A DNA stretch of 64,000 nucleotides, from positions 62,001 through 126,000 of the forward strand of contig JAUMYJ010000003.1 in assembly GCA_030528715.1 (NCBI GenBank), read 5' to 3'. This document shows positions 14,649 through 27,783 of the stretch, piece after piece. Below the pieces are notes generated by a model that saw nothing but the letters and a program-made list of their open reading frames with translations, ran no database searches and was not told where the DNA came from. The stretch comes from Bacteroidales bacterium (GTDB lineage Bacteria > Bacteroidota > Bacteroidia > Bacteroidales > Bacteroidaceae). The translations under genes and the position numbers were made by a program. Within the stretch, counting starts at the first letter, position 1. Every line of letters starts with the position of its first letter.

Positions 14649-17078
14649 ATGCCTATGAAGCAAAAGAACTTGGTAATTGTGGAGTCGCCTGCCAAGGCTA
14701 AGACCATCGAAGGCTTTTTGGGGTCTGACTATAAAGTGCTTTCGAGCTATGGCCACATCCGCGATTTAGAGAAGAAAGATTTTGGCATCAACCTCGAAAC
14801 GTTTGAACCTCAATATGAGGTGTCCGCCGATAAGCATCGTGTGGTGGCGGAACTCCGTGCTGCGGCTCAAAAAGCCGATACTGTATGGCTCGCCTCCGAT
14901 GAAGACCGTGAGGGAGAAGCCATTGCATGGCATTTGGCCGAAGTGTTGGGGCTAGATGCTGCCAAAACTAATCGTATCGTTTTTCATGAGATTACCAAGA
15001 CTGCCATAGCCAATGCCATAGCACATCCACGCCAAATAGACCTCGCGCTCGTTGATGCACAGCAAGCTCGTCGTGTACTTGACCGACTAGTGGGTTTCAA
15101 GCTCTCGCCCGTGCTTTGGCACAAGGTAAAGCCTAGCTTGTCAGCTGGCCGTGTGCAAAGTGTTACGGTGCGTTTGTTGGTAGAGCGCGAGCGTGAGATA
15201 AACGCCTTTGTTACAATGGCGGATTATCGCGTGGTGGCACAATTTGCTGTAATGCAGTCTGATGGTAGTATGGCCTTGCTGCGCGCACGCTATGGACGTA
15301 CGTTCCCTACGGAGACTGAGGCCGAGGCTTTTCTGTTACAATGCAGTACAAGTAGCTTTTACGTTGAAGATATTAAGACCAACCCTAGCAAGCGTAGTCC
15401 TGCTGCGCCATTTACCACAAGTACGCTGCAACAAGAGGCTGCGCGTCGTTTGGGCTTCTCTGTGTCTAGCACGATGCGGTTGGCACAAGAACTCTATGAG
15501 GCTGGTTTGATTACCTATATGCGTACGGACTCGGTCAATCTCTCTGCCTTTGCATTAGCCAGCTATGGGCAGGTCGTGGTAGAGACGATGGGTGAAGCCT
15601 ATCATAAGCGTCGCAACTATGCAACGAAGAGCAAAGGTGCACAGGAAGCCCACGAAGCCATTCGCCCTACCGATGCCATGCGCAGTGCCATTACAGGTAT
15701 GAGCACGCAAGCACAGCGGCTTTACGACCTTATCTACAAGCGCACGATAGCTTCACAAATGGCCGATGCTCAACTTGAAAAAACGACGATAAGTATATCG
15801 GCTGTTGGTATAGAAGGCATGTTTCAAGCCACAGGCGAGGTCATCAAGTTTGATGGTTTCATGCGTGTGTATCGTGTCGAGACTGACAGTGAGGCCGACG
15901 ATAGCTTGCTGCCTGCCGTACAAGTGGGTCAGTCTTTGGCTTACGATACGATAACGGCTACCGAGCGTTTTACTGCTCCTCCTGCACGTTATACTGAGGC
16001 AAGTCTCGTACACAAGCTGGAAGAGCTAGGTATTGGCCGTCCATCAACGTATGCGCCGACTATCAAAGTGATCCAAGACCGTGGCTACGCTTACCGTGGC
16101 GAGCAAGAGGGTACACCTCGCAGCTATGCTGTGCTGACGCTCACACAAGGACAACCCATAGCTAAGACTACAGCAACTGAACTTGCTGGCAGCAATAAAG
16201 GAAAACTTGTGCCAAGTGATATTGGTGCCGTAGTCAATGACTTTTTAATGGACTATTTCCCAGAAGTACTTGACTATAACTTTACAGCCAACGTTGAGCA
16301 GCAGTTTGACGAAGTAGCTGAAGGTAAGCGTGAATGGACGGGCATGATACGCGACTTTTATGACTACCTTGAACCCAAAGTAGCCTATGCCGATAGTGTA
16401 AAAACTGAGCGTCGTGTGGGTGAGCGCCTCATAGGTACACATCCCGACACGGGTAAACCTGTCTATGCTAAAATTACACGCTTTGGTCCCTGCGTACAAG
16501 TGGGAGACACTGACTCAGAGGAAAAGCCACAGTTTAGCTCTATACCCAAAACATTGAGCATTGAGACCATTACACTTGCACAAGCACTTGATTTGTTCAA
16601 GTTGCCCCGCATAGTGGGCGAGTTTGAAGGTAAAGAAATGCGTGTCAACGCGGGGCGTTTTGGACCTTACGTGCAGCACGATGGCAAGTTTGCTTCATTG
16701 CCCAAAGGGACAGACCTACTGGCTGTGACCTACGACGAAGCCGTAGCCGCTCTTATGGTAGCGCGTGAAAAAGAAGCCAATCGTGTGATTAAGACCTTGA
16801 TGCACGAGGGCGAGCCGCTTGAAGTCCTCAATGGCCAATATGGTCCTTATATAGCTTATGCTGGTAGCAACTATCGCCTTACAAAGGAGCAGCGTGAAGT
16901 GGCTCATACACTCACGTTAGAGCAGTGTGTGGCTATCGTGACGAGTCAAGAGGGTAAGCCCGCACGCAGCAAACGCACTGCTGGCCAAAAGACTAAGGCC
17001 AAGGCGTCGGATACTAAAAAGGCTAAAGCCACTACAACCAAGAAAACGACTACATCACGCCAATCTACTAAAGCCTAA
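14649..17078 (+). CDS. topA: DNA topoisomerase I
   Basis: The protein of 809 residues opens with MPMKQKNLVIVESPAKAKTI, the TOPRIM domain, and continues through DEDREGEAIAWHL. The catalytic tyrosine is Y290 in LITYMRTDS. The type IA core ends with KLEELGIGRPSTYAPTI. Instead of zinc fingers the C-terminus has repeated topoisomerase C-terminal modules (ITRFGPCVQVG, NAGRFGPYVQH, LNGQYGPYIAY) and a lysine-rich tail. It relaxes negative supercoils. The start is placed at 14649 because a -7 promoter element lies at 14620-14627; ATG 14655 is an equally plausible second choice. aroK follows after 6 bp. Confidence 0.95.
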   Translation: MPMKQKNLVIVESPAKAKTIEGFLGSDYKVLSSYGHIRDLEKKDFGINLETFEPQYEVSADKHRVVAELRAAAQKADTVWLASDEDREGEAIAWHLAEVLGLDAAKTNRIVFHEITKTAIANAIAHPRQIDLALVDAQQARRVLDRLVGFKLSPVLWHKVKPSLSAGRVQSVTVRLLVEREREINAFVTMADYRVVAQFAVMQSDGSMALLRARYGRTFPTETEAEAFLLQCSTSSFYVEDIKTNPSKRSPAAPFTTSTLQQEAARRLGFSVSSTMRLAQELYEAGLITYMRTDSVNLSAFALASYGQVVVETMGEAYHKRRNYATKSKGAQEAHEAIRPTDAMRSAITGMSTQAQRLYDLIYKRTIASQMADAQLEKTTISISAVGIEGMFQATGEVIKFDGFMRVYRVETDSEADDSLLPAVQVGQSLAYDTITATERFTAPPARYTEASLVHKLEELGIGRPSTYAPTIKVIQDRGYAYRGEQEGTPRSYAVLTLTQGQPIAKTTATELAGSNKGKLVPSDIGAVVNDFLMDYFPEVLDYNFTANVEQQFDEVAEGKREWTGMIRDFYDYLEPKVAYADSVKTERRVGERLIGTHPDTGKPVYAKITRFGPCVQVGDTDSEEKPQFSSIPKTLSIETITLAQALDLFKLPRIVGEFEGKEMRVNAGRFGPYVQHDGKFASLPKGTDLLAVTYDEAVAALMVAREKEANRVIKTLMHEGEPLEVLNGQYGPYIAYAGSNYRLTKEQREVAHTLTLEQCVAIVTSQEGKPARSKRTAGQKTKAKASDTKKAKATTTKKTTTSRQSTKA

Positions 17079-17084
17079 CCTATC

Positions 17085-17648
17085 ATGAGAGCAGTCCTCT
17101 TAATCGGCTATATGTGTGTGGGTAAGACTACCCTTGGACGTGCCGTAGCGAAACAGCTAGGGCTACGTTTCTACGATTTAGATTGGTATATTGAGGAGCG
17201 CTACCATACGACCGTAGCTGATATTTTTGCTACGAAGGGTGAGGCAGCCTTTCGCGATGTAGAGCAGCGTATGCTACACGAGGTGGCAGAGTTTGAAGAT
17301 ATTGTGTTGGCTTGTGGTGGCGGAACACCTACTTTTGCCGACAATATGGCTTACATGAATCGTGTGGCACACACCGTGTACCTCAAAGCCGATGCCGATA
17401 CCATCTTGTCGCATCTTGGTATGTCGCATGGCAATCGTCCACTGCTTGCGGGCAAATCACCCGAAGAGCTAGCCATGTTTGTACACGACCAGCTGGCTGT
17501 ACGCACACCCTATTACGAGCAGGCACACCTCGTGCAAGAGATACGCCTACTTGATGGCTTTGATAAGGTCAATACAATAGCCCAAGAAATAGCCCATAAG
17601 GTGCAGCAGCGCGAAGTAGCTCTGCGCACCAATCCTCCCAATGAATAA
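17085..17648 (+). CDS. aroK: Shikimate kinase
   Basis: The 187-residue enzyme phosphorylates shikimate in the chorismate pathway. The P-loop reads GYMCVGKTTLG at the N-terminus. The shikimate-binding residues follow in FYDLDWYIEER, then FRDVEQRMLHE and LACGGGTP, with the lid arginine in HGNRPLL. Its start lies 6 bp after the topA stop with no separate promoter, so it is the second gene of a topA-aroK operon, and speA follows after 35 bp on the same strand. Confidence 0.93.
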   Translation: MRAVLLIGYMCVGKTTLGRAVAKQLGLRFYDLDWYIEERYHTTVADIFATKGEAAFRDVEQRMLHEVAEFEDIVLACGGGTPTFADNMAYMNRVAHTVYLKADADTILSHLGMSHGNRPLLAGKSPEELAMFVHDQLAVRTPYYEQAHLVQEIRLLDGFDKVNTIAQEIAHKVQQREVALRTNPPNE

Positions 17649-17683
17649 CATAAACCACAACATTTAGATATACATACACCAGA

Positions 17684-19579
17684 ATGGGTAAATGGAAAAT
17701 TAAGGATGCCGAAGAGCTCTATAACGTGCGCGGTTGGGGCATCAATTATTTTGGCATCAACGAGAAAGGCAATGCCTACGTAGCACCTCGTAAAGACGAT
17801 GTGAAAATAGACCTCGTAGAGCTAATGAATGAGCTCGATGGCCACGACATTACGGCTCCTGTGCTACTGAGATTTCCCGATATTCTTGATACACGTATTG
17901 AGAAAACGGCAGGCTGCTTTGAAAAAGCAGCTAAGGCCTATAACTATAAGGCCGAACACTTTATCATTTACCCCATTAAGGTCAATCAAATGCGCCCCGT
18001 GGTCGAAGAAATTATTAGCCACGGCAAACGCTATAATTTAGGCCTAGAAGCAGGCTCACGACCTGAGCTTCACGCTGTGCTAGCTACTAATATGGATAGT
18101 GATAGCGTTATTGTATGCAATGGTCACAAAGACGCCTCGTTTATAGAGCTTGCCCTCTTGGCACAAAAGATGGGTAAGCGTGTGTTTCTTGTCATTGAAA
18201 AACTACATGAGCTAGAAGTCATAGCAGGTGTGGCACGTAAACTTGGTGTGCACCCCAACCTTGGTGTACGTATAAAGCTAGCCACTTGTGGCACTGGCCG
18301 TTGGCAAGAGAGCGGTGGTGATGCAAGTAAGTTTGGCCTCAATGCTAGCGAATTGCTTGAAGCGATAGATCAAATTAAGGCCTTGGGTATGGAAGACTGC
18401 CTTCGCCTGATACACTTCCATATTGGTAGCCAAATTACCAACATTCGCCACATTCAAGTAGCACTGCGCGAAGCCTCACATTTCTACGTACAACTACATG
18501 CTATGGGGCTTAATGTAGAGTTTGTAGATACAGGCGGCGGCTTAGGTGTAGACTACGATGGTACCCGATCAAGCACTAGCGACAGCTCGGTAAACTACTC
18601 AATACAAGAGTATGTAAACGATTGTGTCTATACTTTTGTAGAGGCTGCCAACAAGGCAGGTATTCCTCACCCAAATATCATTACAGAGGGAGGACGTTCG
18701 CTGGCTGCACACCACGCAGTGCTTATCCTTAACGTCATAGACTCGACCTGCAACCCTGCTATGGACGAGCATTTTGTAGCGACCGAAGAAGACCACCAAA
18801 GCGTGCGTGAGCTTACCGAAATATGGGATAAAATTAAGCCTGCTACGATGCTCGAAGATTGGCATGATGCCGAGCACATTCGCGATGAGGCCATTCAGTT
18901 GTTTAGCCACGGCATGATAGACCTCAAAACGCGTGCACATATTGAACGCCTGTATTGGAGTGTTACACGTGATATCAACGAGCTAGTACACCACCAAAGA
19001 AATGTGCCCGAAGAGCTACAACAGCTTGACAAGTTGATGGCCGATAAGTACTTTTGTAACTTCTCGCTTTTTCAGTCTTTGCCCGACTCGTGGGGTATCG
19101 ACCAGCTTTTCCCTATCATTCCTATCCAGCGTTTAGACGAGAAGCCTACTCGTATGACTACGTTGCACGACATTACGTGCGATAGCGATGGTAAGGTCGT
19201 GACTTATGTGGCCGATGGTGGGCGTAGCAACTATCTTCCACTACACCCTCTAAAACAGGGAGAAAATTACTATCTTGGTGTGTTTCTCGTAGGTGCATAT
19301 CAAGAGATTTTGGGCAATATGCACAATCTTTTTGGCGACACCAACGCAGTACATATCTCAATAGACGGCAAGTCGTATAGCATAGACAAAATCATTGACG
19401 GTGAGACAGTAGCCGAAGTGCTAGACTATGTGCAATATGATAGTAAGAAGCTCGTACGTCGCCTAGAAACTTGGGCTGCACGTGCTGTTAAAGAAGGCCG
19501 CATTACAAAGGAGGAAGGCCACGAGTTTATCAATAACTACCGTTCGGGGTTGTATGGCTATACTTACCTTGAAGAATAA
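17684..19579 (+). CDS. speA: Biosynthetic arginine decarboxylase
   Basis: This 631-residue PLP enzyme converts arginine to agmatine, the first step of the agmatine route to polyamines. The PLP-binding lysine is K99 in IIYPIKVNQMRPV. The substrate and cofactor motifs GLEAGSRPEL, FHIGSQI and FVDTGGGLGVDYDG match SpeA, as does the C-terminal ADGGRSNY region near residue 505. The length agrees with SpeA and excludes the shorter LysA or NspC enzymes. It is followed by a strong hairpin. Confidence 0.95.
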   Translation: MGKWKIKDAEELYNVRGWGINYFGINEKGNAYVAPRKDDVKIDLVELMNELDGHDITAPVLLRFPDILDTRIEKTAGCFEKAAKAYNYKAEHFIIYPIKVNQMRPVVEEIISHGKRYNLGLEAGSRPELHAVLATNMDSDSVIVCNGHKDASFIELALLAQKMGKRVFLVIEKLHELEVIAGVARKLGVHPNLGVRIKLATCGTGRWQESGGDASKFGLNASELLEAIDQIKALGMEDCLRLIHFHIGSQITNIRHIQVALREASHFYVQLHAMGLNVEFVDTGGGLGVDYDGTRSSTSDSSVNYSIQEYVNDCVYTFVEAANKAGIPHPNIITEGGRSLAAHHAVLILNVIDSTCNPAMDEHFVATEEDHQSVRELTEIWDKIKPATMLEDWHDAEHIRDEAIQLFSHGMIDLKTRAHIERLYWSVTRDINELVHHQRNVPEELQQLDKLMADKYFCNFSLFQSLPDSWGIDQLFPIIPIQRLDEKPTRMTTLHDITCDSDGKVVTYVADGGRSNYLPLHPLKQGENYYLGVFLVGAYQEILGNMHNLFGDTNAVHISIDGKSYSIDKIIDGETVAEVLDYVQYDSKKLVRRLETWAARAVKEGRITKEEGHEFINNYRSGLYGYTYLEE

Positions 19580-19610
19580 ACCAGAGCCGTAGCCAAATGT
19601 TTTTTGTATT

Positions 19611-19649
19611 AAGGCATCTGCCTACACTCCTAGTGTAGGCAGATGCCTT
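19611..19649 (+). terminator. Hairpin terminator after speA
   Basis: A perfect 18-bp stem (aaggcatctgcctacact at 19611-19628 with 19632-19649) encloses a 3-nt loop. Confidence 0.7.
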
Positions 19650-19693
19650 GCTTTATGTTGTGCCTTATGCCACCATCGATGTCAAATGGTAGG

Positions 19694-19795
19694 GCTAAAT
19701 GTTTGTCTGTAAACTTCGGACAAACGTACGAGGACGTCAGTCCTTTGTCAGTAGATATGAGCCTTTTGTCCTCTGTCTACGGACAAAGATTTAGC
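19694..19795. repeat. 21-bp-period palindromic array D
   Basis: Five sites occur at exactly 21-bp steps: TAAATgtttGTCTG, CGGACaaacGTACG, CAGTCctttGTCAG, GAGCCttttGTCCT and CGGACaaagATTTA, with the left core at 19699, 19720, 19741, 19762 and 19783. The GGAC arm word is shared with array E near 60300. The array lies between the converging ends of speA and the beta-galactosidase gene, so it is not in a promoter region. Confidence 0.6.
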
Positions 19796-19883
19796 ACTCA
19801 CATAGCTATGGCTACTCTTTGCACCTTTGTTAAGGTTATATTTTAGTACTTTCGACCCTAATATATCAAGAGGTGTGACGTAA

Positions 19884-19932
19884 GAAAAAAGCACCAACCT
19901 TGTCGCTTATGTGTTGCAACAAGGCTGGTGCT
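19884..19932 (-). terminator. Intrinsic terminator of the galactosidase operon
   Basis: On the minus strand a 14-bp stem (one mismatch; plus coordinates 19890-19903 with 19919-19932) is followed by TTTTTT. It lies about 20 bp past the stop of the GH2 gene. Confidence 0.8.
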
Positions 19933-19953
19933 CTATGTGTCGTTGCTCTGGGC

Positions 19954-23970
<4,017 letters not shown>

Positions 23971-23982
23971 TTAGGCTGAGTT

Positions 23983-25836
23983 CTACAAGTGTTGTTGGGC
24001 GGTATTGTGCTGTGCGTTGTCTGTGCCATTCATGGCTTGGCTATTTATGGCTCGACAGCCTTCGTAGCGTGTGGGTTGAGTGTTTGAGTGGTAGCGTGGA
24101 TAGCTGTTGGTGTATTGTACGGTATTGTGTCGTACGGTCATGCCATCTACGCTCTTAGCGTAAATCATTGGCAGGTCGAACGTCTCAAAAAGATTGTTTT
24201 CGATCACAATGTCTTCGGCTCGGCCTGTGCCATAAAAGGGTGTTTGCTGTTGGCTTAGCTTGGGTATTACGGGGTTGATAGCGATGACTGCATCTGTGAA
24301 TTGATAGAGACTCGTAAGTGCGTTGGTAAAGCGGTTGTGTGCGATGCGTACCTTAGCGGTACGACCAGACTCCCACCATACACCGCAGTCGGTGCTAAAT
24401 AAGATTGCTGTGCCTGATACGTGGTCAAACCAATTCTCGCTAATCTCTACATGCTGTGGCGTGTTGATAAGAATACCACGTGCACGATTGTTGGTCACGG
24501 TGTTGTTGCAAAAGTCTACGCTGGGTGTGCGTGTCAAGTTTTCGATGCCGATGGTTAGTGCTGGCGTGATAGTCTTGTCAAGTTTGTGGTGAAAGGTGAT
24601 TTCGTATTCGCGTGCACCAAGTGTAGATGGCTGGTCTATGGGGCGAATACTTTTTATACGATTGGTGTGTCCTATCACTTCTACGGTTTGTCCATTGACA
24701 AATTGTACCTGATCGCCCACTTTACCCCAAGGAAAGCCCCACGCTTGGTCGTGCATGTAGCGTGCCGTGACGGTACGATCGTTCTTGCGGCCAGTCACTT
24801 TGAGATACATGCCATGGACGTTGAGCGCATCGTCCATCATACCCTCAAAGTAGCTGTTGGTTACGGCAATATGGCCACTACAACCAGAAAAATGTGTGGC
24901 ATCGGCTTGTGTGCTGAAATAGCGATTTAGTGCCGTGTGAGGGGCTACGCGTAGCTTAGTGAGGCTCACGTTGTGGCAGGCTTGTGCCAATACTCCCATA
25001 CCCTCGGCATAGTGGATGGTGACATCTTCGATGTGTGTGTCGCTGTTGTCTGCCAAGAAAATGCCAGGGTTAGGCCGTGCCCATGTGCGCATCGCAACGA
25101 TGCTGCCAGGAGCTAGACGGCTGTCTTGCCAATGGGCGGCATGATAGCGATGTTTGCCCACAGAGGTTACACCTTGTCTTAGGTCAAAGAATATATCGCC
25201 TGTGTTGTAGGCTATACGCTTAGTTTCACGCTCGAAAACAATGCCCCACACAGGTGTTGCATGCCAGTCTTCCCCCTTAGTGTAGAGGTGCCCATCTTGA
25301 AGCTCTGCTTGCACCTCTGGCGATAGCTCGAAAGTGATGCCCTTAGCTCCCTCGTTTTTTACAATTTGTGCTTGGGCAATGTGTGGGTTTTGAAAATCGA
25401 TGGTAAAGTGTCGTAGTGTGACGTTTGCACTATTAGTGACGATGATGGGTAGCATACGTCCCCCAAACACAAAGTTGGCACCTGCACCATCAAGTACCAC
25501 ATGGCGCAACCCATTGAGGTAGATGCCTACGGCACGCGGTGTGTTTTGCTGGTCGTGGTTAGAGATGTAGCACTGCACGCTGTCTGCTCCCATAGGGCTA
25601 AATAGGTAGCGACCTGCGGCAAAGCGTAGCGTGATAGTATCGCCGTCGCGCTGTGTTTTTTTAATGTCACTGATGGCTTGTCTCAAGCGTGCTTGTAGCT
25701 CGCCAGGAGAGGTAAGTTGACTATGAATGCCATAGCGTTGTTGAAGGTCTATCGTGACCTGACGTGCTTGTGTCGGTAGCAGGCTCATGAGGAAGCAAGC
25801 AAGCGCAATGCTACGGAGGCGGAGCAAGTGTTTCAT
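23983..25836 (-). CDS. GH110 alpha-1,3-galactosidase (GlaA/GlaB-like)
   Basis: The 617-residue protein has a signal peptide (cut after TQAR) and right-handed parallel beta-helix repeats (for example NSANVTLRHFTIDF, DTHIEDVTIHYAEGMGVLAQ, VEISENWFDHVSGTAI). Its overall sequence and the GIYLNGLRHVVLDG and MMDDALNVHG stretches match Bacteroides alpha-1,3-galactosidases of family GH110, which release the terminal galactose of the blood-group B antigen or of linear alpha-Gal. It is promoter-proximal in a two-gene operon with a GH2 beta-galactosidase. Whether it is the A type (branched B antigen) or B type (also linear) cannot be told by eye. Confidence 0.88.
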   Translation of the reverse strand: MKHLLRLRSIALACFLMSLLPTQARQVTIDLQQRYGIHSQLTSPGELQARLRQAISDIKKTQRDGDTITLRFAAGRYLFSPMGADSVQCYISNHDQQNTPRAVGIYLNGLRHVVLDGAGANFVFGGRMLPIIVTNSANVTLRHFTIDFQNPHIAQAQIVKNEGAKGITFELSPEVQAELQDGHLYTKGEDWHATPVWGIVFERETKRIAYNTGDIFFDLRQGVTSVGKHRYHAAHWQDSRLAPGSIVAMRTWARPNPGIFLADNSDTHIEDVTIHYAEGMGVLAQACHNVSLTKLRVAPHTALNRYFSTQADATHFSGCSGHIAVTNSYFEGMMDDALNVHGMYLKVTGRKNDRTVTARYMHDQAWGFPWGKVGDQVQFVNGQTVEVIGHTNRIKSIRPIDQPSTLGAREYEITFHHKLDKTITPALTIGIENLTRTPSVDFCNNTVTNNRARGILINTPQHVEISENWFDHVSGTAILFSTDCGVWWESGRTAKVRIAHNRFTNALTSLYQFTDAVIAINPVIPKLSQQQTPFYGTGRAEDIVIENNLFETFDLPMIYAKSVDGMTVRHNTVQYTNSYPRYHSNTQPTRYEGCRAINSQAMNGTDNAQHNTAQQHL

Positions 25837-25926
25837 CGTTGCTGTGTGGTGTTAGTATTTTGTCTTATCGTACTGGAATGGGCTAGATATGTACCAAAAG
25901 TAGCCTCAGTCGAAGCCTTCGGTTAG

Positions 25927-25934
25927 CAAAGATA
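25927..25934 (-). promoter_or_regulatory. -7 promoter element (TATCTTTG) for the GH110-GH2 operon
   Basis: The minus strand reads TATCTTTG about 90 bp before the GH110 ATG, leaving a leader of about 85 nt. A divergent -7 element for the dipeptidase gene lies 67 bp away. Confidence 0.65.
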
Positions 25935-26000
25935 GTAATTTGTTAGCGTTCTACCAAATAATAGTTAGGCTGTGAAGTAGTGGTATGTGCTTTTTCTTTG

Positions 26001-26008
26001 TACCTTTG
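26001..26008 (+). promoter_or_regulatory. -7 promoter element (TACCTTTG) for the dipeptidase gene
   Basis: TACCTTTG lies 46 bp before the first ATG of the VanX-type gene. Confidence 0.65.
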
Positions 26009-26053
26009 TGTTGTTGCCTTAGGCATACGCTGTTTCTATCCATTAAGGCCTAG

Positions 26054-26797
26054 ATGGTCTACGCAAACGATAAACTATTTATGATGGCTTTCAAACATGT
26101 TCTGACAAGGTTGCTACGTGTCTCTCTATGTGTCATCTTAATGCTTGGCATATGGGTTTCTTTCTTGCATGCTCAGTCTACACCGCTGTCTATACTCGAA
26201 GCCCAGTTGGTACGCGCAGGTTTAGTCGATGTTCAAACGCTGGATAGTAGCATTCAAGTGAGCTTGATGTATACACGCACCGATAATTTTACGGGGCGTG
26301 TGCTCTATACCGACCTCACGAGAGCCTATCTGCATCCTATGGCTGCGTCTTCACTGCAAAAAGCACAAGCTGCGCTCCGACAGCGTAGGCCTGACCTCAG
26401 TCTAAAAGTCTATGATGCTACGCGTCCGATGCGTGTGCAGAAGCGCATGTGGAATGTGGTAAAAGGCACGCCACAAGCTCATTATGTGAGCAATCCTGCG
26501 AATGGTGGTGGCTTGCATAACTATGGTATGGCCGTAGACCTTACACTCTGCTATGCTGCTACGGGAGATACCTTGCCTATGGGTACGTTGATAGACCATC
26601 TTGGTGTGTTGTCACATACCGATCGTGAGGAAGAGCTGGTACGCCAAGGCAGGCTCACACGTGAGGCTCAAGCCAATCGCCAGCTCTTGCGCGAAGTGAT
26701 GGCCGAGGGAGGCTTTGCGGTGTTACGTACAGAGTGGTGGCACTTTAATCGTATTTCGCGTGCTGAGGCTAAGCGTAAGTATAAAGCCATACCTTGA
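26054..26797 (+). CDS. D-alanyl-D-alanine dipeptidase (VanX/DdpX type), exported
   Basis: The product has up to 247 residues with a hydrophobic export segment (VSLCVILMLGIWVSFLHAQ). The zinc site of peptidase family M15D is present: GGLHNYGMAVDLTL supplies His and Asp, and RTEWWHFNR supplies the catalytic Glu and the third ligand His. YDATRPMRVQKRMW is also conserved. It cleaves D-Ala-D-Ala, in wild-type bacteria usually for cell-wall turnover or recycling rather than vancomycin resistance; no vanH or vanA partner is present. ATGs at 26081 and 26084 would give a more usual signal peptide and are good alternative starts. Confidence 0.88.
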   Translation: MVYANDKLFMMAFKHVLTRLLRVSLCVILMLGIWVSFLHAQSTPLSILEAQLVRAGLVDVQTLDSSIQVSLMYTRTDNFTGRVLYTDLTRAYLHPMAASSLQKAQAALRQRRPDLSLKVYDATRPMRVQKRMWNVVKGTPQAHYVSNPANGGGLHNYGMAVDLTLCYAATGDTLPMGTLIDHLGVLSHTDREEELVRQGRLTREAQANRQLLREVMAEGGFAVLRTEWWHFNRISRAEAKRKYKAIP

Positions 26798-26819
26798 TAG
26801 GCAACAGCTTCTATCAAGG
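26792..26819 (+). terminator. Hairpin overlapping the dipeptidase stop codon
   Basis: The arms ccttgatag (26792-26800) and ctatcaagg (26811-26819) pair around a 10-nt loop; the stop codon is inside the left arm. Confidence 0.45.
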
Positions 26820-26977
26820 CCAGTGCGTACGGCTTGTACCATAGGATACGCGGTAGCTTATCAAAGTATTTGGTAGCGGCTGATTTTATGCTTCAGCGTG
26901 ATGGCGTGCCCAGACCATCGCTATCGCGTACGTGCCTCATCACGATGAAGTAAATAATTGGCCTATTAAATGGCACT

Positions 26978-27016
26978 ACGCCCCACACTTAGGCACAATG
27001 GCCAAGGGTGGGGCGT
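26978..27016. terminator. Hairpin terminator of the PepSY-like gene
   Basis: acgccccac (26978-26986) pairs with gtggggcgt (27008-27016), with extra pairing inside the loop (ctt...aag). It lies about 28 bp past the stop of the minus-strand gene. Confidence 0.55.
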
Positions 27017-27043
27017 GGTGTTGTGGGCTAGCGTAGCGAGTGT

Positions 27044-27466
27044 CTAGTCGTCGTAGCGCTTAAAGTTTCCGTTGCGGTCGTAGATGAGCTCGATGCCATT
27101 AGCCAACTCTACTACGAGGTAGCGACGCTCGCGCTCAATTTTCACCACACGTGCATTAGGGTGCTGTGCTTTAAGGTGTTGTGTCATAGCAGTCGGCATG
27201 ATGCTAGCTGGCACTTGGCTGCCACGGCATTTGATTTCGAGCCATTGACCTTTGGCGTCAAACTCAATGTAGTCGCCGTTTTCGAAAAACACCTCGTAAG
27301 TGCGTTGGCCGTCTTCACGGTCACGCTGTACGTGGCTTACCTTAGCTTTGCTGTGGTGCTTGCTAATAAATTGTTGTGCTGTGGCAGGCAGCGTTACAGG
27401 CTGCTGAGCTACGGTTGTAGTAACACTGGCCAACCCGAGGGCTAATGCCAAAAGCGTTAGTTTCAT
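27044..27466 (-). CDS. Secreted PepSY-like (DUF2874) protein
   Basis: The 140-residue protein starts MKLTLLALALGLASVTTTVAQ, a clean signal peptide. The mature part holds two copies of a PepSY-like unit: residues about 27-80 (FISKHHSKAKVSHVQRDRED, then YEVFFENGDYIEFDAKGQW) and about 90-140 (HLKAQHPNARVVKIERERR, then VELANGIELIYDRNGNFKRY). Such periplasmic proteins are common in Bacteroides and resemble beta-lactamase inhibitor folds; their role is not established. The start at 27466 is chosen over an ATG at 27535 because the -7 promoter element (27533-27540) covers the latter. Confidence 0.82.
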   Translation of the reverse strand: MKLTLLALALGLASVTTTVAQQPVTLPATAQQFISKHHSKAKVSHVQRDREDGQRTYEVFFENGDYIEFDAKGQWLEIKCRGSQVPASIMPTAMTQHLKAQHPNARVVKIERERRYLVVELANGIELIYDRNGNFKRYDD

Positions 27467-27532
27467 AATTGTAGTCTGTTTAAGTGTTTGTTTTAGTGAT
27501 GTAAGTGATGCTAAAAGCAATAATTTGGTAGG

Positions 27533-27540
27533 CAAAGATA
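27533..27540 (-). promoter_or_regulatory. -7 promoter element (TATCTTTG) for PepSY-like gene
   Basis: The minus strand reads TATCTTTG 67 bp before the ATG at 27466. The remaining space to the tyrS promoter (27541-27739) shows no further gene. Confidence 0.65.
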
Positions 27541-27739
27541 GCCATAAAACAGTAATGTAAAGCGCAAGATATACTTTTAATTCTTAAAGTTCTGTAACCG
27601 ATTAGAATGTGGGAAGGCGTGTAGTCGTGCATGCAACGATGCAACCTAAAAGGCTTTGACTTTTATGCTATTACAGCTGATACCAGACGTGGGCTTGATT
27701 TTCCCTTGGTCTAAATTTGGCAACTACGGCAAAAAATCG

Positions 27740-27747
27740 TACTTTTG
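27740..27747 (+). promoter_or_regulatory. -7 promoter element (TACTTTTG) for tyrS
   Basis: TACTTTTG lies 36 bp before the tyrS ATG. Confidence 0.65.
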
Positions 27748-27783
27748 CAGCAAACACGCAGATAAAAAATAAAATAATACAGT

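Noticed and set aside
26054..26797. Vancomycin-resistance role for the VanX-type dipeptidase
   Set aside because: No VanH, VanA or VanRS genes are nearby; solitary VanX-like enzymes are usual cell-wall turnover genes.
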